From Davidsoniella eucalypti (taxonomy: Eukaryota > Ascomycota > Sordariomycetes > Microascales > Ceratocystidaceae): a stretch of DNA of 64,000 nucleotides. Numbering within the stretch: the first letter of the stretch is position 1; every line of letters starts with the position of its first letter. Below, piece after piece: positions 1 to 11,800 of the stretch. Location: contig RMBW01000090.1 of the NCBI GenBank assembly GCA_004009845.1, forward strand, positions 1 to 64,000, written 5' to 3'. The position numbers were made by a program, and so were the translations under genes. The notes under the pieces were generated by a model. It saw only the letters and a program-made list of their open reading frames with translations, had not been told where the DNA came from and ran no database searches.

Positions 1-393
1 GGGGAGTATTGCGTTGTTCGTTTATTGGGCTTGGAAACTGTCATCTTCAGCTGTCACACAAATAAAGCTCGACTTCTCACTCATCAAACTCACCGTCATT
101 TCTTACATTCATACAACAGACTTGGTTCTATTCCTCACACAACAACTTTCGAGGAACAGCAACGACAGTTCACTAAAAAGCTACAAGTCATCTTCTATCG
201 CATCTTCTCTCACTGCCACGGTGTAGACGTATTGGCTGTTTCTTGTAGTGAAATAGCAACTCTCGCCCCCCAAAACCAAGCCTTAATCTCTTCAATTCTT
301 GGTTTACTTTTCCCAACTTCCCGACATCTCGGTACTACTTGGTAGCACTGACATACCATTATAACCTTACAAGCCATACTTATGCACTAAACA
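1..393. other. upstream region of the methyltransferase gene
   Basis: No protein-like reading is visible here. The sequence is rich in C and T with few G, as is common for promoter and 5' leader DNA of filamentous fungi, and it leads directly into the ATG at 394. The small open frames in it have no recognisable composition or motif. Confidence 0.5.
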
Positions 394-1950
394 ATGCCGC
401 GTATCCCTTTGATGCCGCGCCGAAACCGTCTGCTCGGGCCGCCGCCTGCCAGCTCGTCCGGCCTAGCATCTTCGTCGAGTACATCCAACTTTGCTTTCAC
501 ATTCAATACGGGCCCGATTCAAAGCAACAGTAGCGGCCGTATGTTTGCACGTAGCAACTCTTTCCTGGAGCCAGATGTGAGTGGCCAACAAGTGGGTAGT
601 ATCTCGCCTTGTGTTTTTTTTTTGTTTTAATAATTCTTTATATAAAGAATATCTTTACTTGCCCACCAGATCTCTCGCTGTTGTAGAGAAGCTCGTCGTT
701 GTCTAGAAATACTGAAACTAACATTATCCCTCATTCAAAATATAGCCAAACCCTGATGTTGAGTAAATTCATCATTCCATTTCTTTCCCTTCTCTAATAC
801 TGACCAAGAGCATATAGAGATACACAATCTTTAAGTGAAAGTGTCCTTTCTTTCCCGGAAGAGTTCGGCCGTACATATCATTCCTACCGTCATGGTTGTA
901 AGTTGAAGAAGATTACGTAGTTGTACTTTCATGAATTTCCTCAGTTCCAATATCCTGACCTGTATACTCGGTAATAGCATACCTTTATCCCAACGACTCG
1001 ATGGAGATCCGCAGACAAGAACTCCAATATCATACACTAAATGAAGTTGCTTCAAACCGGCTTCATTTTGCTCCATGGAGTCGCGAGCAACCTCCTACCA
1101 ATGTCCTCGACGTCGCCACCGGCACTGGATCTTGGGCTATCGATTTAGCTGACTTGTATCCCGGGGCCCAGGTGTTGGGTAACGATCTTTCGCCAATTCA
1201 ACCTGAAACTGTGCCACCTAATGTGCATTTCTATGTTGAGGATGCGTAAGTGCCTTTTGTCTCTTCTCCTAGTTTCTTCAACATACCCTTAGGCAACAAG
1301 TCCTAATATCTTATTTGATCTATCACAGAGAAGATACATGGGAATACACTCTCCCGTTTGATTACATCCACACTCGTTGCTGCCTTGGATCGTTTCAGGA
1401 CTTCTACAAGAGCATTGTTTGTCAGGCCTATGACAATCTAGTTCCAGGGGGCTGGTTTGAAAGTCAAGAACTCGAGCCTTGGGCATACTGTGACGACAAT
1501 ACTTTGCCTGCAGACTCACCGCTAGCTATCTGGGGCCGAGAAATGCATGAAGCCAGTGTTTCTATGGACCGGTCACTTAATGTTGGTCCTTATCTCCTCC
1601 AATGGTACAAAGATGCCGGTTTTGTGGACGTACAGCAGATAATTTACAAGATCCCGCTCAACTCATGGCCTCTAGGCCCCAATTTCAAGGACGTTGGCCG
1701 CAAATGGGAACACGTCTTTCTAGATGGACTTAGTGGGTTCTCTCTTGTCCTCTTTAATCGTCACTACGGCCGCTCAAAGGAAGAGATCGAGGCTTCTTTG
1801 GTAGGTGTCCGTCAAGACATTAGCAACCGAAGGTATCATACATACCACAAGTACTACGTTATCATTGGCCGTCGTCCATTTGAACGAGAGCTAGTCACAA
1901 AGAGAGATTCGTTCAATAGCGAAGACGGTAGCAGAATGGATGAATCATGA
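394..1950 (+). CDS. LaeA-like SAM-dependent methyltransferase
   Basis: Class I S-adenosylmethionine-dependent methyltransferase of the large fungal LaeA-like group; its substrate is unknown. Exon 1 begins at the ATG at 394 and encodes a low-complexity Ser/Pro-rich N-terminus. A later exon ending at 897 encodes EEFGRTYHSYRHG, the conserved entry of this family. It joins in frame, by an intron 898-977, to an exon 978-1245 that encodes YLYPNDS, then a helix, then the SAM-binding motif I VLDVATGTGSWAIDLA. A third clear intron (1246-1328) leads to the last exon, 1329-1950, with DYIHTR and the post-motif LVPGGWFESQELEPW. The splice pattern between about 576 and 836 is not resolved: the donor could be at 577 or 592, and a small extra exon is possible. 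No other biosynthetic genes lie nearby, so nothing ties it to a metabolite cluster. Family call is strong; exact function is not. Confidence 0.85.
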
Positions 1951-2616
1951 TTTGTACCCACGAGCAAGCATTGTTAGTTCACAACAATAGTGTTGTCATG
2001 CTATCACTTATTCATCTTTACCAGACCTCACCTTCCTTTTTACGAATCACGACTCATCTCATATAGCTTCTATGCTATCTCATCAGTATACCATTTACCA
2101 CCATAGAATATCCTATTATTCAACAAAAGTCAACAAAAGAAACTAGTTATACCATGACATTATCTTCCCATACAAAAAACCCATATAGACCCACATATGA
2201 TTATATATAACTATATGAATATTCAATTATACATCATTGACAATCATCACATTGTATCTCTACAGTGTTATCTTTTATTTAATTATGGCATATAAATTAT
2301 AGTTATGCATCTATTGTATGTTATGTATAACAACAACTGAAAAGTTGTCTAGACTCTAGTAAATTGTAATTTTAAACAACCCAATGCTTCTGGAAAAAAG
2401 TTTGATAAACACGTTAGGGTTGATATATAAGTACCTATGGGTTAGTAATCCATATTAACCCTATTTTCATGAAATAGTGTCTTGAAATGTTCGGTGGCCT
2501 CAGGTAACCATAATGATATCTTAACTACCATATGATAGTGTTGTTTCTACTTTCTCTCTCCCCACCCATTTATATTGTTGCCTAAAGAACTTATCTCATA
2601 ATAAGTTACCTTCGGT
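1951..2616. other. AT-rich intergenic region
   Basis: Strongly AT-rich spacer between two genes on the same strand. It has no coding-like frame, no long repeat and no RNA gene that I can recognise. It presumably holds the 3' end of the methyltransferase transcript and the promoter of the OMA1 gene. Confidence 0.5.
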
Positions 2617-3931
2617 TTGCAAAAGAATGCAACAAATCATCCAAGCTTTATGTCACTACCTTCTCTCATGATGCTCGCACGTCTCGCACTCCCAAGAGCA
2701 CGACTTGGAAACAGTCTAACCGGTAATGCTCGGCCAGTTCCAATTAGCCCTACCTCACGGCTTTGTAGGTATTATCGTCGTCCTGGCATACCGCCAATGA
2801 ATCCAAATCAACGTCCAGATGACCCACCAGAAGAGATCAAGATCTCAGCAAGCCAACGTGCAGAAATGCTCAGGCGCTATCAACTGGCCAATGCTAAACC
2901 ATTATTTACATATGAACGCGCCAAGTCTACTGCGACATCTCCCGTGACATGGACATTCGTCCTTTGTTGCTCGGGAGCCGCAGTTATCTTTTATACAATA
3001 AATACGCAAACAGTGCCGGTGTCGGGACGCCGGCGCTTCAACTGCTATGGCGATGGAGGCGGTAAGATTGTGGACGAGCAAGTCAAGAGAATTATATATG
3101 AGGTGGAAAGCCAAGGTGGAACATTTCTCCCGGACTGGGACCCACGAACAAAGTTGGTGAAGAGGGTCATGCAAAGACTCATTCCTGTTAGCGGACTTCC
3201 AGACAATGACTGGGAGGTTCGGGTTATTCACGATCCAAGTAAGTACAATTTAGTACAAGAGAAATATACCTGCCCTAACGACAATTCTAGACACTATGAA
3301 CGCGTTTGTTTTGCCAGGAGGAAAAGTGTTCGTCTACGACGGCATCTTCCGTGCCACCCGCAGCGAAGATGGCTTGGCGGCAGTTCTTGGTCATGAGATC
3401 GCACACAACATTGCTCAGCACTTTGGTGAACGGCAGTCTTCGGCCATTGGTAGCAATATGCTGCTATATTCGTTTCTCGCACTTTCATATGTTGTCCCAC
3501 CATTGTTTTTTGCGGCAGCTTGGTTCTTACCTGGAGCATTAGATGTTGTATTCCAAATGCCTATGAGCAGGGTACAGGAAAGTGAAGCTGATTACATCGG
3601 TCTTATGATAATGGCAGAAGCATGCTATGACCCGCGAGAAGCTGTTGAGTTCTGGAAGAGAATGGAGTATGCAGCACGCAGAAGCCACCAAGACGAGCCA
3701 CCAGAGTGGGCGAGTACTCATCCATCGGTAAAACCATACATTCTGTGCTCTATAACATATGAATATGAACGGCTAACACGGTTATAGAATGAAAATAGAA
3801 TCAAGAAATTGACGGAATGGCTTCCGAAGGCGCTGGAGAAAAGAGAACAAAGCGACTGCAAAGGCCAGATTACGGCATTTGCAAACATGTTTATGGACGC
3901 GATGAGCCGTGGAATTGTTGTACAGCTGTAG
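2617..3931 (+). CDS. OMA1: mitochondrial M48 metalloprotease OMA1
   Basis: Inner-membrane zinc protease that takes part in mitochondrial quality control. Three exons, 2617-3238, 3291-3727 and 3788-3931, join in frame to give about 400 residues. The zinc-binding helix is HEIAH (residues 242-246), preceded by the family block MNAFVLPGGKVFVYDG. The third ligand sits in ESEADYIGL (Glu306). The N-terminus is basic and Arg-rich, as expected of a mitochondrial presequence, and a hydrophobic segment at about 109-128 is the likely membrane anchor. A second hydrophobic patch lies between the two zinc motifs. The start is uncertain: ATGs at 2650, 2671 or 2674 would remove the first residues and leave a more typical presequence. 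M48 membership is certain; OMA1 rather than another M48 protein is inferred from the anchor and presequence. Confidence 0.9.
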
Positions 3932-4425
3932 ACAGAATGCATCCAAATATTCGCATTTTAGTAGGATATCTGCTCTGAAGATATTGCTATGCCACGATGA
4001 CGTTGGCTAACTGTAAACTTGCCAACTAAAATATAGCAACCGTTCGAAATATCGCATGCTGAAAAATACTCGTGTTTTGATTGGTGGCGCACTACTACGC
4101 CTTTGCCGGTTCTGTGCTACTTTGACATTTACAGCAGTGAACCTCGGCAAAAAATATTCAGGGATATGATATAGGCAGTATGTACAGTGAAGATTTTGGT
4201 TGACTTCATTTATACTACGAAAGCATAACCTTGCTCTTTTCTTACTCTCCTTGTTTCTTTTTTCAACTCCCTTCTTCTCACACACAATTGTGAACGTCTG
4301 ATGATCCATTGATTCTTGCAGCAACACGTTTATAGTGCGCGCATAACCGTAGAATAATATCTTCCACCTCTACGAACCCTCTGGGTACTGCTACAATAAA
4401 CTTTAGCAACTCTACACATTACATC
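3932..4425. other. intergenic region, OMA1 to cytochrome b5
   Basis: Spacer of about 490 bp between genes on the same strand. I see no coding frame with protein-like composition and no repeat. It should contain the OMA1 3' end and the promoter of the cytochrome b5-type gene. Confidence 0.45.
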
Positions 4426-4742
4426 ATGAGCACTACATACACCGCGGCAGATGTTGCTAAGCACAAGGATGCTGGCAGTGGCTTCTGGCTTATTGTCGAA
4501 AAGAATGTCTACGATGTGACAAGTAAGTGCTATCAAGCCTTGGTTGAAACCTGCGATTTTGCTAACTTGACATGTCTGTGTTAGATTTCATGGAAGAGCA
4601 TCCTGGCGGTGAGAAGGTGTTGAAGCGGTTTGCTGGGAAGGACGCGACCAAAGCCTTTTGGAAATATCACGGCGCGAAAGTATTGGAGAAATATGGCGAC
4701 AAGTATAAGATTGGTGCCATTGGAGAGAAGGCTAAGCTATAA
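4426..4742 (+). CDS. small soluble cytochrome b5-type heme protein
   Basis: Haem-binding electron-transfer protein of 84 residues. Exon 1 is 4426-4522 and exon 2 is 4585-4742, joined by a 62-nt intron with GTAAGT and TTAG borders. The cytochrome b5 core is complete: FWLIVEKNVYDVT, then the haem motif HPGGEKVL with axial His38, and the second axial His61 in FWKYHGAKVL. Unlike microsomal cytochrome b5 it has no C-terminal membrane anchor and no added reductase or desaturase domain, so it should be soluble. Partner enzymes cannot be told from the sequence. The short length matches a common group of stand-alone fungal cytochrome b5-like proteins. Confidence 0.93.
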
Positions 4743-5248
4743 AGGGCTGGCTGCTTCTGAGCTTTTGTGTTTTCCCTCATATTCGGCGAGCCTGCGGTCA
4801 TATTTTTTCTTCGTTTAATATTCAGCTGAAGTTGCATCGATATAAGAATGAGGATACTCAGTACTTTTGTTTACAAAAATCAATAGTCCAAACGTAAAGT
4901 CGAAAGTGAAATACGATAGGTTTTGCATTTATTGTTGCTAAAACTATAGATATCGTCGCTAAACTATGGCATCTGTGCTCACTATTTTGCAACCATGCCC
5001 CCCACCTTATGTCAGCATCTCGATAAGATAAGCGCAGGCAAAAAAAAAATTCGAGATTTCTATCCAGGCGCAATTATTCGTGAAGCCCTGATTAAGTGCT
5101 TTGTGCTCCGAATATAGGCCAATAAGCCACCAATCTCTCCCATCACGATCCTTTCTTTTGGGACAGAAACAAGTCTTCACGTAATTCGACTCGTCTCTCG
5201 TATACAGCACCTAGACTACATTGCGTCAAATATCGAGCTGTCGACAAT
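4743..5248. other. intergenic region, cytochrome b5 to UTP15
   Basis: Spacer of about 500 bp. A run of A followed by TTCG (5041-5055) lies roughly 200 bp before the UTP15 start, but I cannot show that it is a regulatory site. No coding frame or RNA gene is supported. Confidence 0.4.
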
Positions 5249-6889
5249 ATGGCGACCTCCGTTGTTCCTCTACAACAGGTGAAGCTCACCCAGGGCCCGA
5301 CACCCTTCACAGCCGAGCAACGCTATTGGAAGTCGTTCAAAAACCAGCTGCTTTTCTCTCTCCCATCCAACAAAGCCGTCACGCACATCTCGAGCCCGTC
5401 CAGCGGCACTTCATCACTCCTCTCCTCGTCCTCCTCGACCAACAACGACCTCTTCGCCGTCACCAGCGGCACTCGCATCCAGCTATACTCCATCCGCACC
5501 CGCAAGCTTGTCAAGAACATCACACGCTTCGGCGACATTGCCCGCAGTGGAGAAATTCGCCGCGATGGCCGTATCATGGTTGCCGGCGAAGATACTGGCC
5601 GTGTCCAAGTCTTCGATATCGGCTCGCGGAGTATCCTACGTACATGGAACCACCACAAGCAACCCGTCTGGACTACCAAGTTTTCTCCCTCAGAACTCAC
5701 GACGCTCATGTCTGCTTCCGACGACCGTACTGTCCGCCTCTGGGATTTGACTGCCAATGACCCGACGAGAACCTTCCACGGACATACCGACTACGTCCGG
5801 TCTGCAACATTCCTACCTGGCAGCATGGCTAATCTCCTAGCCTCCGGCTCGTACGATTCGACTGTCAAGATCTGGGATCCCCGCGCAGGCTCGTCTGGAT
5901 CTAACACTGCTGCCATGACATTCAAGCACTCCGACCCCGTGGAGGCGGTTCTGGCTCTCCCTAGCGGAACAACTCTATTGGCGGCCTCGGGCAATACTAT
6001 CTCTGTTCTGGACCTCGTTGCTGGCCGCCCCCTACATCTTATTTCCAACCACCAGAAGACCGTCACCTCGCTAACGCTTGCTAGCGGTGGCCGGCGTGTG
6101 CTTTCTGGTGGTCTAGATGGCCATGTCAAGGTGTTTGAGACCACGGGCTGGAATGTTGTCAACACTACCAAGTACCCCGCCCCTATCTTATCTCTTCAGA
6201 TCGTAGGTGCTGGACACGGCACCGATGCTGTTGACCGCCATCTAGCTGTTGGTATGGCATCGGGGGCTTTGAGCATCCGTACCCGTCTAACCGGTGCTGA
6301 TGCATCCAAAGCCAAGGAACGTGAAAAGGAGATGGAGGCTCTGCTGGCTGGTAACATTGCGGCCCACGATGCCAAGACCAACAAGAAGAAACGTACTCTT
6401 TCTCTACGCAAGAGACTCGACCTGGTTGGCGAAGGAGCCAATGTCGTTATTGCCGAAGAACGCTCTACTGGCATCAAGAAAGAGCGCCAGTGGCAGAAGG
6501 ATCTGCGTCATGGTCTATACGCAACCGCATTAGATTCGGTCCTAGACCGTAGAAGCGCAGATTACAAGCCCATCACTGTTCTTACTGTGCTAGTAACCTT
6601 GAGACACCGCTCAGCCCTTCAAGCAGCCCTGGAAAGCCGTGACGAGCTTTCCGTACAGCCTATATTGAAATGGGTATGCAAGCACATCATAGACCCTCGG
6701 TACGTGAACATTAGCGCAGAAGTTGGAATTATTCTACTCGAGCTATATGCCCAGCATGTAGATGAGTCTTCCGAGCTATGGGATGGCTTCCGTTCTCTGC
6801 GGAGGAAGGTCAGACAAGAGGTTGAGAGAGCACAGCAGGCATCCCAAACAAATGGCATGGTGGAAAGCTTGATGATGGGGGCGGCCTGA
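5249..6889 (+). CDS. UTP15: U3 snoRNP / SSU processome WD40 protein UTP15
   Basis: Nucleolar component of the t-UTP/UtpA subcomplex needed for pre-18S rRNA processing and linked to rDNA transcription. It is a single exon of 546 residues. The N-terminal block TPFTAEQRYWKSFKN is characteristic. It is followed by WD40 repeats with clear signatures such as LMSASDDRTVRLWDL, LASGSYDSTVKIWDP and VLSGGLDGHVKVFE (about residues 60-340), a basic linker (NKKKRTLSLRKRLD), and a helical C-terminal UTP15_C domain (about 405-530) containing RQWQKDLRHGLYATALD. Length and domain order fit the family. RPA43, another rRNA-synthesis gene, lies 54 kb away, too far to suggest co-regulation by position. Confidence 0.95.
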   Translation: MATSVVPLQQVKLTQGPTPFTAEQRYWKSFKNQLLFSLPSNKAVTHISSPSSGTSSLLSSSSSTNNDLFAVTSGTRIQLYSIRTRKLVKNITRFGDIARSGEIRRDGRIMVAGEDTGRVQVFDIGSRSILRTWNHHKQPVWTTKFSPSELTTLMSASDDRTVRLWDLTANDPTRTFHGHTDYVRSATFLPGSMANLLASGSYDSTVKIWDPRAGSSGSNTAAMTFKHSDPVEAVLALPSGTTLLAASGNTISVLDLVAGRPLHLISNHQKTVTSLTLASGGRRVLSGGLDGHVKVFETTGWNVVNTTKYPAPILSLQIVGAGHGTDAVDRHLAVGMASGALSIRTRLTGADASKAKEREKEMEALLAGNIAAHDAKTNKKKRTLSLRKRLDLVGEGANVVIAEERSTGIKKERQWQKDLRHGLYATALDSVLDRRSADYKPITVLTVLVTLRHRSALQAALESRDELSVQPILKWVCKHIIDPRYVNISAEVGIILLELYAQHVDESSELWDGFRSLRRKVRQEVERAQQASQTNGMVESLMMGAA

Positions 6890-7383
6890 ACGCTCTTTAC
6901 AAAACTTAATTCTTTTTTGTTTTTGAAAATTATTGTGAACTTTTTTGCCATATGATTTGGGACACTTGTTTGGGATTCTTTTTTTCTTTTCTTGGTTTTT
7001 ATTCTCGTTTGGCTTTGGGGAATATCTCGCATTGCACACGGCGTTTGCTCTCCTTCATGTATTTATACATCGACCTTTTGTTTTCGAGTCTCTCTTCACT
7101 AGCTTTGTGTGTCTATTGTATGGTTTTAAAGTCTACGAAATAGATATGCCCGGTATAGGCCGAAGCTTCATTGTCACCAAAAGCCTTGTCACTTACTATC
7201 TACTATATAAAATGGGTCACCATCCCACGTCTACTACTCCAATCGAGATCTCAATGTCCTTATACACATAGTGCCCAAGTTAGTAATCAGTGCGTTATGT
7301 TATCGTGTGCTTTATTGTCCGACTATACCAATAATTCCTACTACTGTAGATCCTTTCTTTTTTATACCTTCTTTATGCCATGA
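6890..7383. other. intergenic region downstream of UTP15
   Basis: AT- and T-rich sequence after the UTP15 stop. Open frames here are T-rich and give Phe/Leu-rich peptides with no family resemblance. It ends where the transporter relic becomes recognisable. Confidence 0.4.
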
Positions 7384-8563
7384 TACTGGCCCATGTCAAC
7401 CTAGTCCAGCATCCTAATTCTATCTGGCAACGATTCCTCCTGGGTCGGCGCCATATTCTATCTGGGATATCTGGCTTGGGAATTTCCGACAAATGTACTA
7501 CTGCAGCGCTTGCCAGTTCATATGTACATGGCAGCCACGGTGATCATCTGGGGAGCAGTTCTCATGTGCCATGGTGCTGTGACATCCTTTGCTGGGCTAG
7601 TAGTAGCCCGGACGTTTCTTGGTGCATTCGAGGCCTCTATCAAACCCGGAACCATGCTGTTATATAGTATGTACTATGCACGAAACGAGTAGCTATTGCG
7701 TTGGGGCATGTGGATGGGCTCGGCAAGCTTAGGTTGTGTCATCAGTGGCATCACTAGTTTTGGTATCGGCCATGCCAACAGCACCACCAAATCGTGGAGG
7801 CTGTTGTTTATATTCTGGGGTGGTGTCACCTTCCTCTGGGGCATCTTCCTTTTCTTCACACTTCCAGGAGAACCTCTTTCTGCCAAGTTCTTGACTGAGA
7901 ACGAAAAGAAGGAAGTTGTTAGACACACAGAACAACGGAACAGGCATCAAAAACAAGACCCTCAAGTGGCCTCAGTTCAAAGAAGCCATGGTTGATCCTA
8001 AAACGTGGCTGCTTTTCATATTTGCAGTGGCTAGCAATTCACCAAACGGCGGACTTACAACGGTATGTCGATGACCTAATGTTTTGGAGATCAAAGAATG
8101 TATAATACTAATAAAACGTCTTTTTCCTCTCGGCTAGTTCCAAGGGTTGATCATCAAAGGCATGGGGTTCTCAATTCTGAGGACTACTTTGATACACATC
8201 CCATCTGGAGTTGTACAGCTTTTAGCCGTGGCACTAGCATCAGCAAATACAGCTGGCCATACCAAGGATATAACGATGATTCCGTATCATTGATTGGCTA
8301 CTGCCTTGGAAACTTCATTGGTCCTCAAGTCTTAGCAAGCTCCTCAGTACGATCTTGGAGTTGGCATGATGTTTTTCTGTCTTGCTGTTCAAGTAATCTG
8401 CATCTTATCGCTTTGGCTCTTATTATATAGACGCAACAAGAACATAGCTGGGTTCCACACTGAGTCAAAGACTGATGGCGGCATTATAGCACAGAAAAAG
8501 TCACTGCTTGATGAAACTGCTACGTCTATTAGAATGTACAATAGAAGAGGGCTTACCTATTAG
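7384..8563 (+). pseudogene. MFS transporter pseudogene (Dal5/allantoate-permease-like)
   Basis: Remnant of an anion:cation-symporter (Dal5/Tna1-like) major facilitator. Recognisable pieces run in the right order: WVGAIFYLGYLAWEFPTN, VVARTFLGAFEASIKPG, then WRLLFIFWGGVTFLWG and LPGEPLSAKFLTENEKK, then after a frame change LKWPQFKEAMVDPKTW. A plausible intron follows at about 8062-8137, then GLIIKGMGFSILRTTLI, SANTAGHTKDIT, then after another shift LIGYCLGNFIGPQ, and at last GVGMMFFCLAVQVICILS. The gene is broken by in-frame TAG codons at 7402-7404 and 7690-7692, by at least three frame changes, by loss of the first membrane segment, and by an internal deletion in the second half. The TAG at 7690 stands where relatives usually have Gln, which fits a CAG-to-TAG change. 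It cannot encode a transporter. Confidence 0.88.
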
Positions 8564-8891
8564 ATGATAGCAATGATGTTATTTTTGACAAATGTGGCTT
8601 TAATGAAATTATCACAAGACTATGTACAATTAAATACATTAACATGGCTTGTGGCCTAGTGTAAGGAGAGGGTTTATACACTATTAACCAAGTATAACGA
8701 AGTGCTACATAGCTATTAAAGCTCCATTTCCACCTCAATAAAGATGAATTTAAAAATATAAAAACAAAACTGAGTATAACATCACAACATCGGTGATAAT
8801 ATCTAAACGTATGACCCAAGCTAAAAAGAAAGAAAGAAAGAAAATCATAGGCTCGTATAGCAACATATTCGATATCCAAAGTAGACTCGAT
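8564..8891. other. intergenic region between convergent relic and PX gene
   Basis: AT-rich spacer between the 3' end of the transporter relic and the 3' end of the PX-domain gene. Nothing recognisable apart from a short GAAA run near 8826-8842. Confidence 0.4.
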
Positions 8892-11800
8892 CTAGTGCGT
8901 GATGATCCGCACAGTTTGTTGCAAAATTCCAAAGAAAAGACCTCTAGTGACTTCTTCCATCTGTAAACAATCAAATAAGCGGCCCATAGCGTCACTGGTG
9001 GCACTCTGGCCCATTACACCCTTCAAGGCCTCGGGTACACCACTCTCGATCAGAAGGCGGCGGGCCTTGACTCGAAGCTTCTCCTTCTCCTCTGCAGTCA
9101 ACTCTGCAGGCCATTCGGCAAGCTCTTCGGGAGTAGGCATAGCATTCATACGAATCATCTGGATGTAGCCAGAAATTCCTTCCTCGGACGTGTTGGCATC
9201 GATGACGGACTTTTGCATCATTTCACGGATAGCAATCAGAGAGGGATTGCCTGGACGAAGTAGAAATGACTTTGCGGCTGTAAGAAACGTACGGCGAATA
9301 TTCCAGGCTGAAGAGAGCGAGTAAAGTTCGTTGATGACAGCAAACATGAGCTCTACGGCAACACGCACTTCAGATTCCGTTAATGGCGTATGCTTTGGCG
9401 ACTTAGTCTTCGTCTTTCCGCTGGTAGCGGTAGAAAATGGTGGCGCAGGTTGGATTGGGGCAGGTTTGGTGTTCGCCTGGTTGATAGAAGCCATACTTTC
9501 AGTACGTCTGATAGGCGAAGCACCTGAATCAATGCTTTCAGAAGATGAAAGCATCGCATCTCCTCGATCTGGCTTATTAGGGCCAAGGAGCGAGTTTTCA
9601 GCTTCTTCTGTCATCTCATCTGGAGGAGGCGGAAGTTTAAGATTTTGAAGGCTGTTGGCGGATGGCGAGCGAGGAGATCTTAGGCCACCCACACTACTCG
9701 CCCTGCTATGCTCACGACTACTGGCACGACCGCTGCTTGATATCTTCTCCCAACGCTCAAAGTGCGATTTGCGAGCAGCATCTTCATCCAAGACTGGTGA
9801 TGGAGAAATTGTGATAGACTGCTGACTGGGCCGACGCTCCATAGGTGCAACCTTTCCAGGCTGTATCGATACAATAGAAGACCGTGCGCTATCAATACTA
9901 ACACGAGATAACGAGACACCAGGTGACGCAATCTCCGAGCGCGTGGGCGAAAGTGTGATGCTATTACGAGGCATGATATCGGTTGTAGCAGCTGGCGTTG
10001 TCACTGGGGACGGCATGGCAGATTGGGATCCTGTGACTGCGGCAGGTGTTATCTGAGACGATCGCTTTCCCAAGTTTCCGATAGAACCGAAAAGACCACC
10101 AACGCCTCCAATAACAGCTTTGCCTCCCTGAAGAGCACCTTTGGGCGCATCAGCTACAGCATCCAACATACCGCCCATAGCGTTCCACCCAAAGAGCGAC
10201 TTCTCAGGAACCTTGGGCATGCCTTGGTCCTTGTCCAAGAATCGCTTTAGGCCCTCACTTTCTGCCAAAGACTGGTACCAACAAGAATCGCGGAGGTAAC
10301 GCTCTAGCTCAGCGCGCAAAGATGTGCGTGTGTGGCCTTTCCAGGATGGTAGGGTAGCATGTTGATCCAGGAAAGAGGCGGCACCGGAAATGCTAGCAAT
10401 ACGGCGCAGAATTTCATGGAGCGACTCAAAATCACTATATTTGCGTACGACCATCCACCCAGGATAATGTGATGAAGAAGGCTCAACTTGAACAAGGTAT
10501 TCCCAGTTAGGCTTACCGATTAAGGTCCATGTGTTATCAGTATCATCGTCGTGAACCGTCATAGTAGCATTGTGCAATGTAAGAGGCATCTTCTTATTTG
10601 CTTCATCCTCGGGGATATCCTTCATTGGGGGCATAACTTGATCGAAGCTAACAAACGGCCGTAGTTCATTGATGGGAGAAGCTTCCAATTCGCCATTCTC
10701 AGATCTAGGCGATGAAGGTGTCATTGGAGTTTGGATTGCCTCTCCAGGTGTCGACGCTCCATCTATAGCCGTACAGCCAGCTGTGCTGTTGATATCAGAC
10801 GTGGGGCGTTCAAGTTTATCCTCTGGTTTGATTTTTGGAGTTGCGGGTGCTTCCTCAGATGATGGGCGTCTGCTATCTTCATCCACAATCATTCGGTTAA
10901 TTTTACGCATCTCCCCCATGGCCTCTTCCATCTCTTCATCGGCTTTGCTAAGCTTCTTCCTATGGGTAGCTGCAGGATTTGAACGGCGGTCCTTATCTAA
11001 GCTAGTACGAGCGCTAAGACTTTCCGAAGAGTTCTCCGTTTCGGCGATAGATATCGGCCGTTTAGTAGTTTCCGGGCCAGTTTGCATGCCGACATCGATA
11101 GCTTGACTAAAGTCTGGCTCACCTGCCTCAAGCAAGGCAATAATCCAGCCGTTAACCCATTCGGGGCGGGAGCAAGAAAGGAGGGTTTTCTCGAGGATCA
11201 CGCCGGAGAATATTTCACGCAGAAAGATACGGGAAGGATCACATTCGAATATTGGCTTTTCCAGATATGTGAGCAAATCTTCGGCGATGGTCTTGAGCTT
11301 GACGGTTTGCTGTCTTTGATTAAGTAGATTCGAAAGGTTGCTTTCGGGGTTCTCGGCAAGATAGTTGTAGATGATATCAGCCGCAGTATCAGTAGTATCT
11401 GAAGGTATTCCAGCAAATGCCGACGATAGCTCTGATAGAAAGACGATTATGATAGAAACCGAGTTCATAACAAAGTCGAGGAACATATCGGCCGGCCGTT
11501 TTCGCGCCAAGTGGTTCGATAGTGCCAAAATATAGTTCGTGAGTGCCCTACGGCAAGCCAGCGAGAAAGAACGGTCTCCGGGTACAATTGGGGTGTACCA
11601 GTACTTGATGTAGTCCCGTATGGTCGCTTCAATCAGAGTGTTGAATGCCTCTCGTGTCTGAGGAGAAAGATCGTCCAGGGCGCTGATGATCTTCTCTTCG
11701 TCCAGGCTAGAGTCCTTTTGCAGTGCCGAAGACACAGCTTTCGGCTCAAGCAGCTTCTCTAGCAACTGGGCGCCAAGCTCCGCTCTGACCTTGCGTGTTT

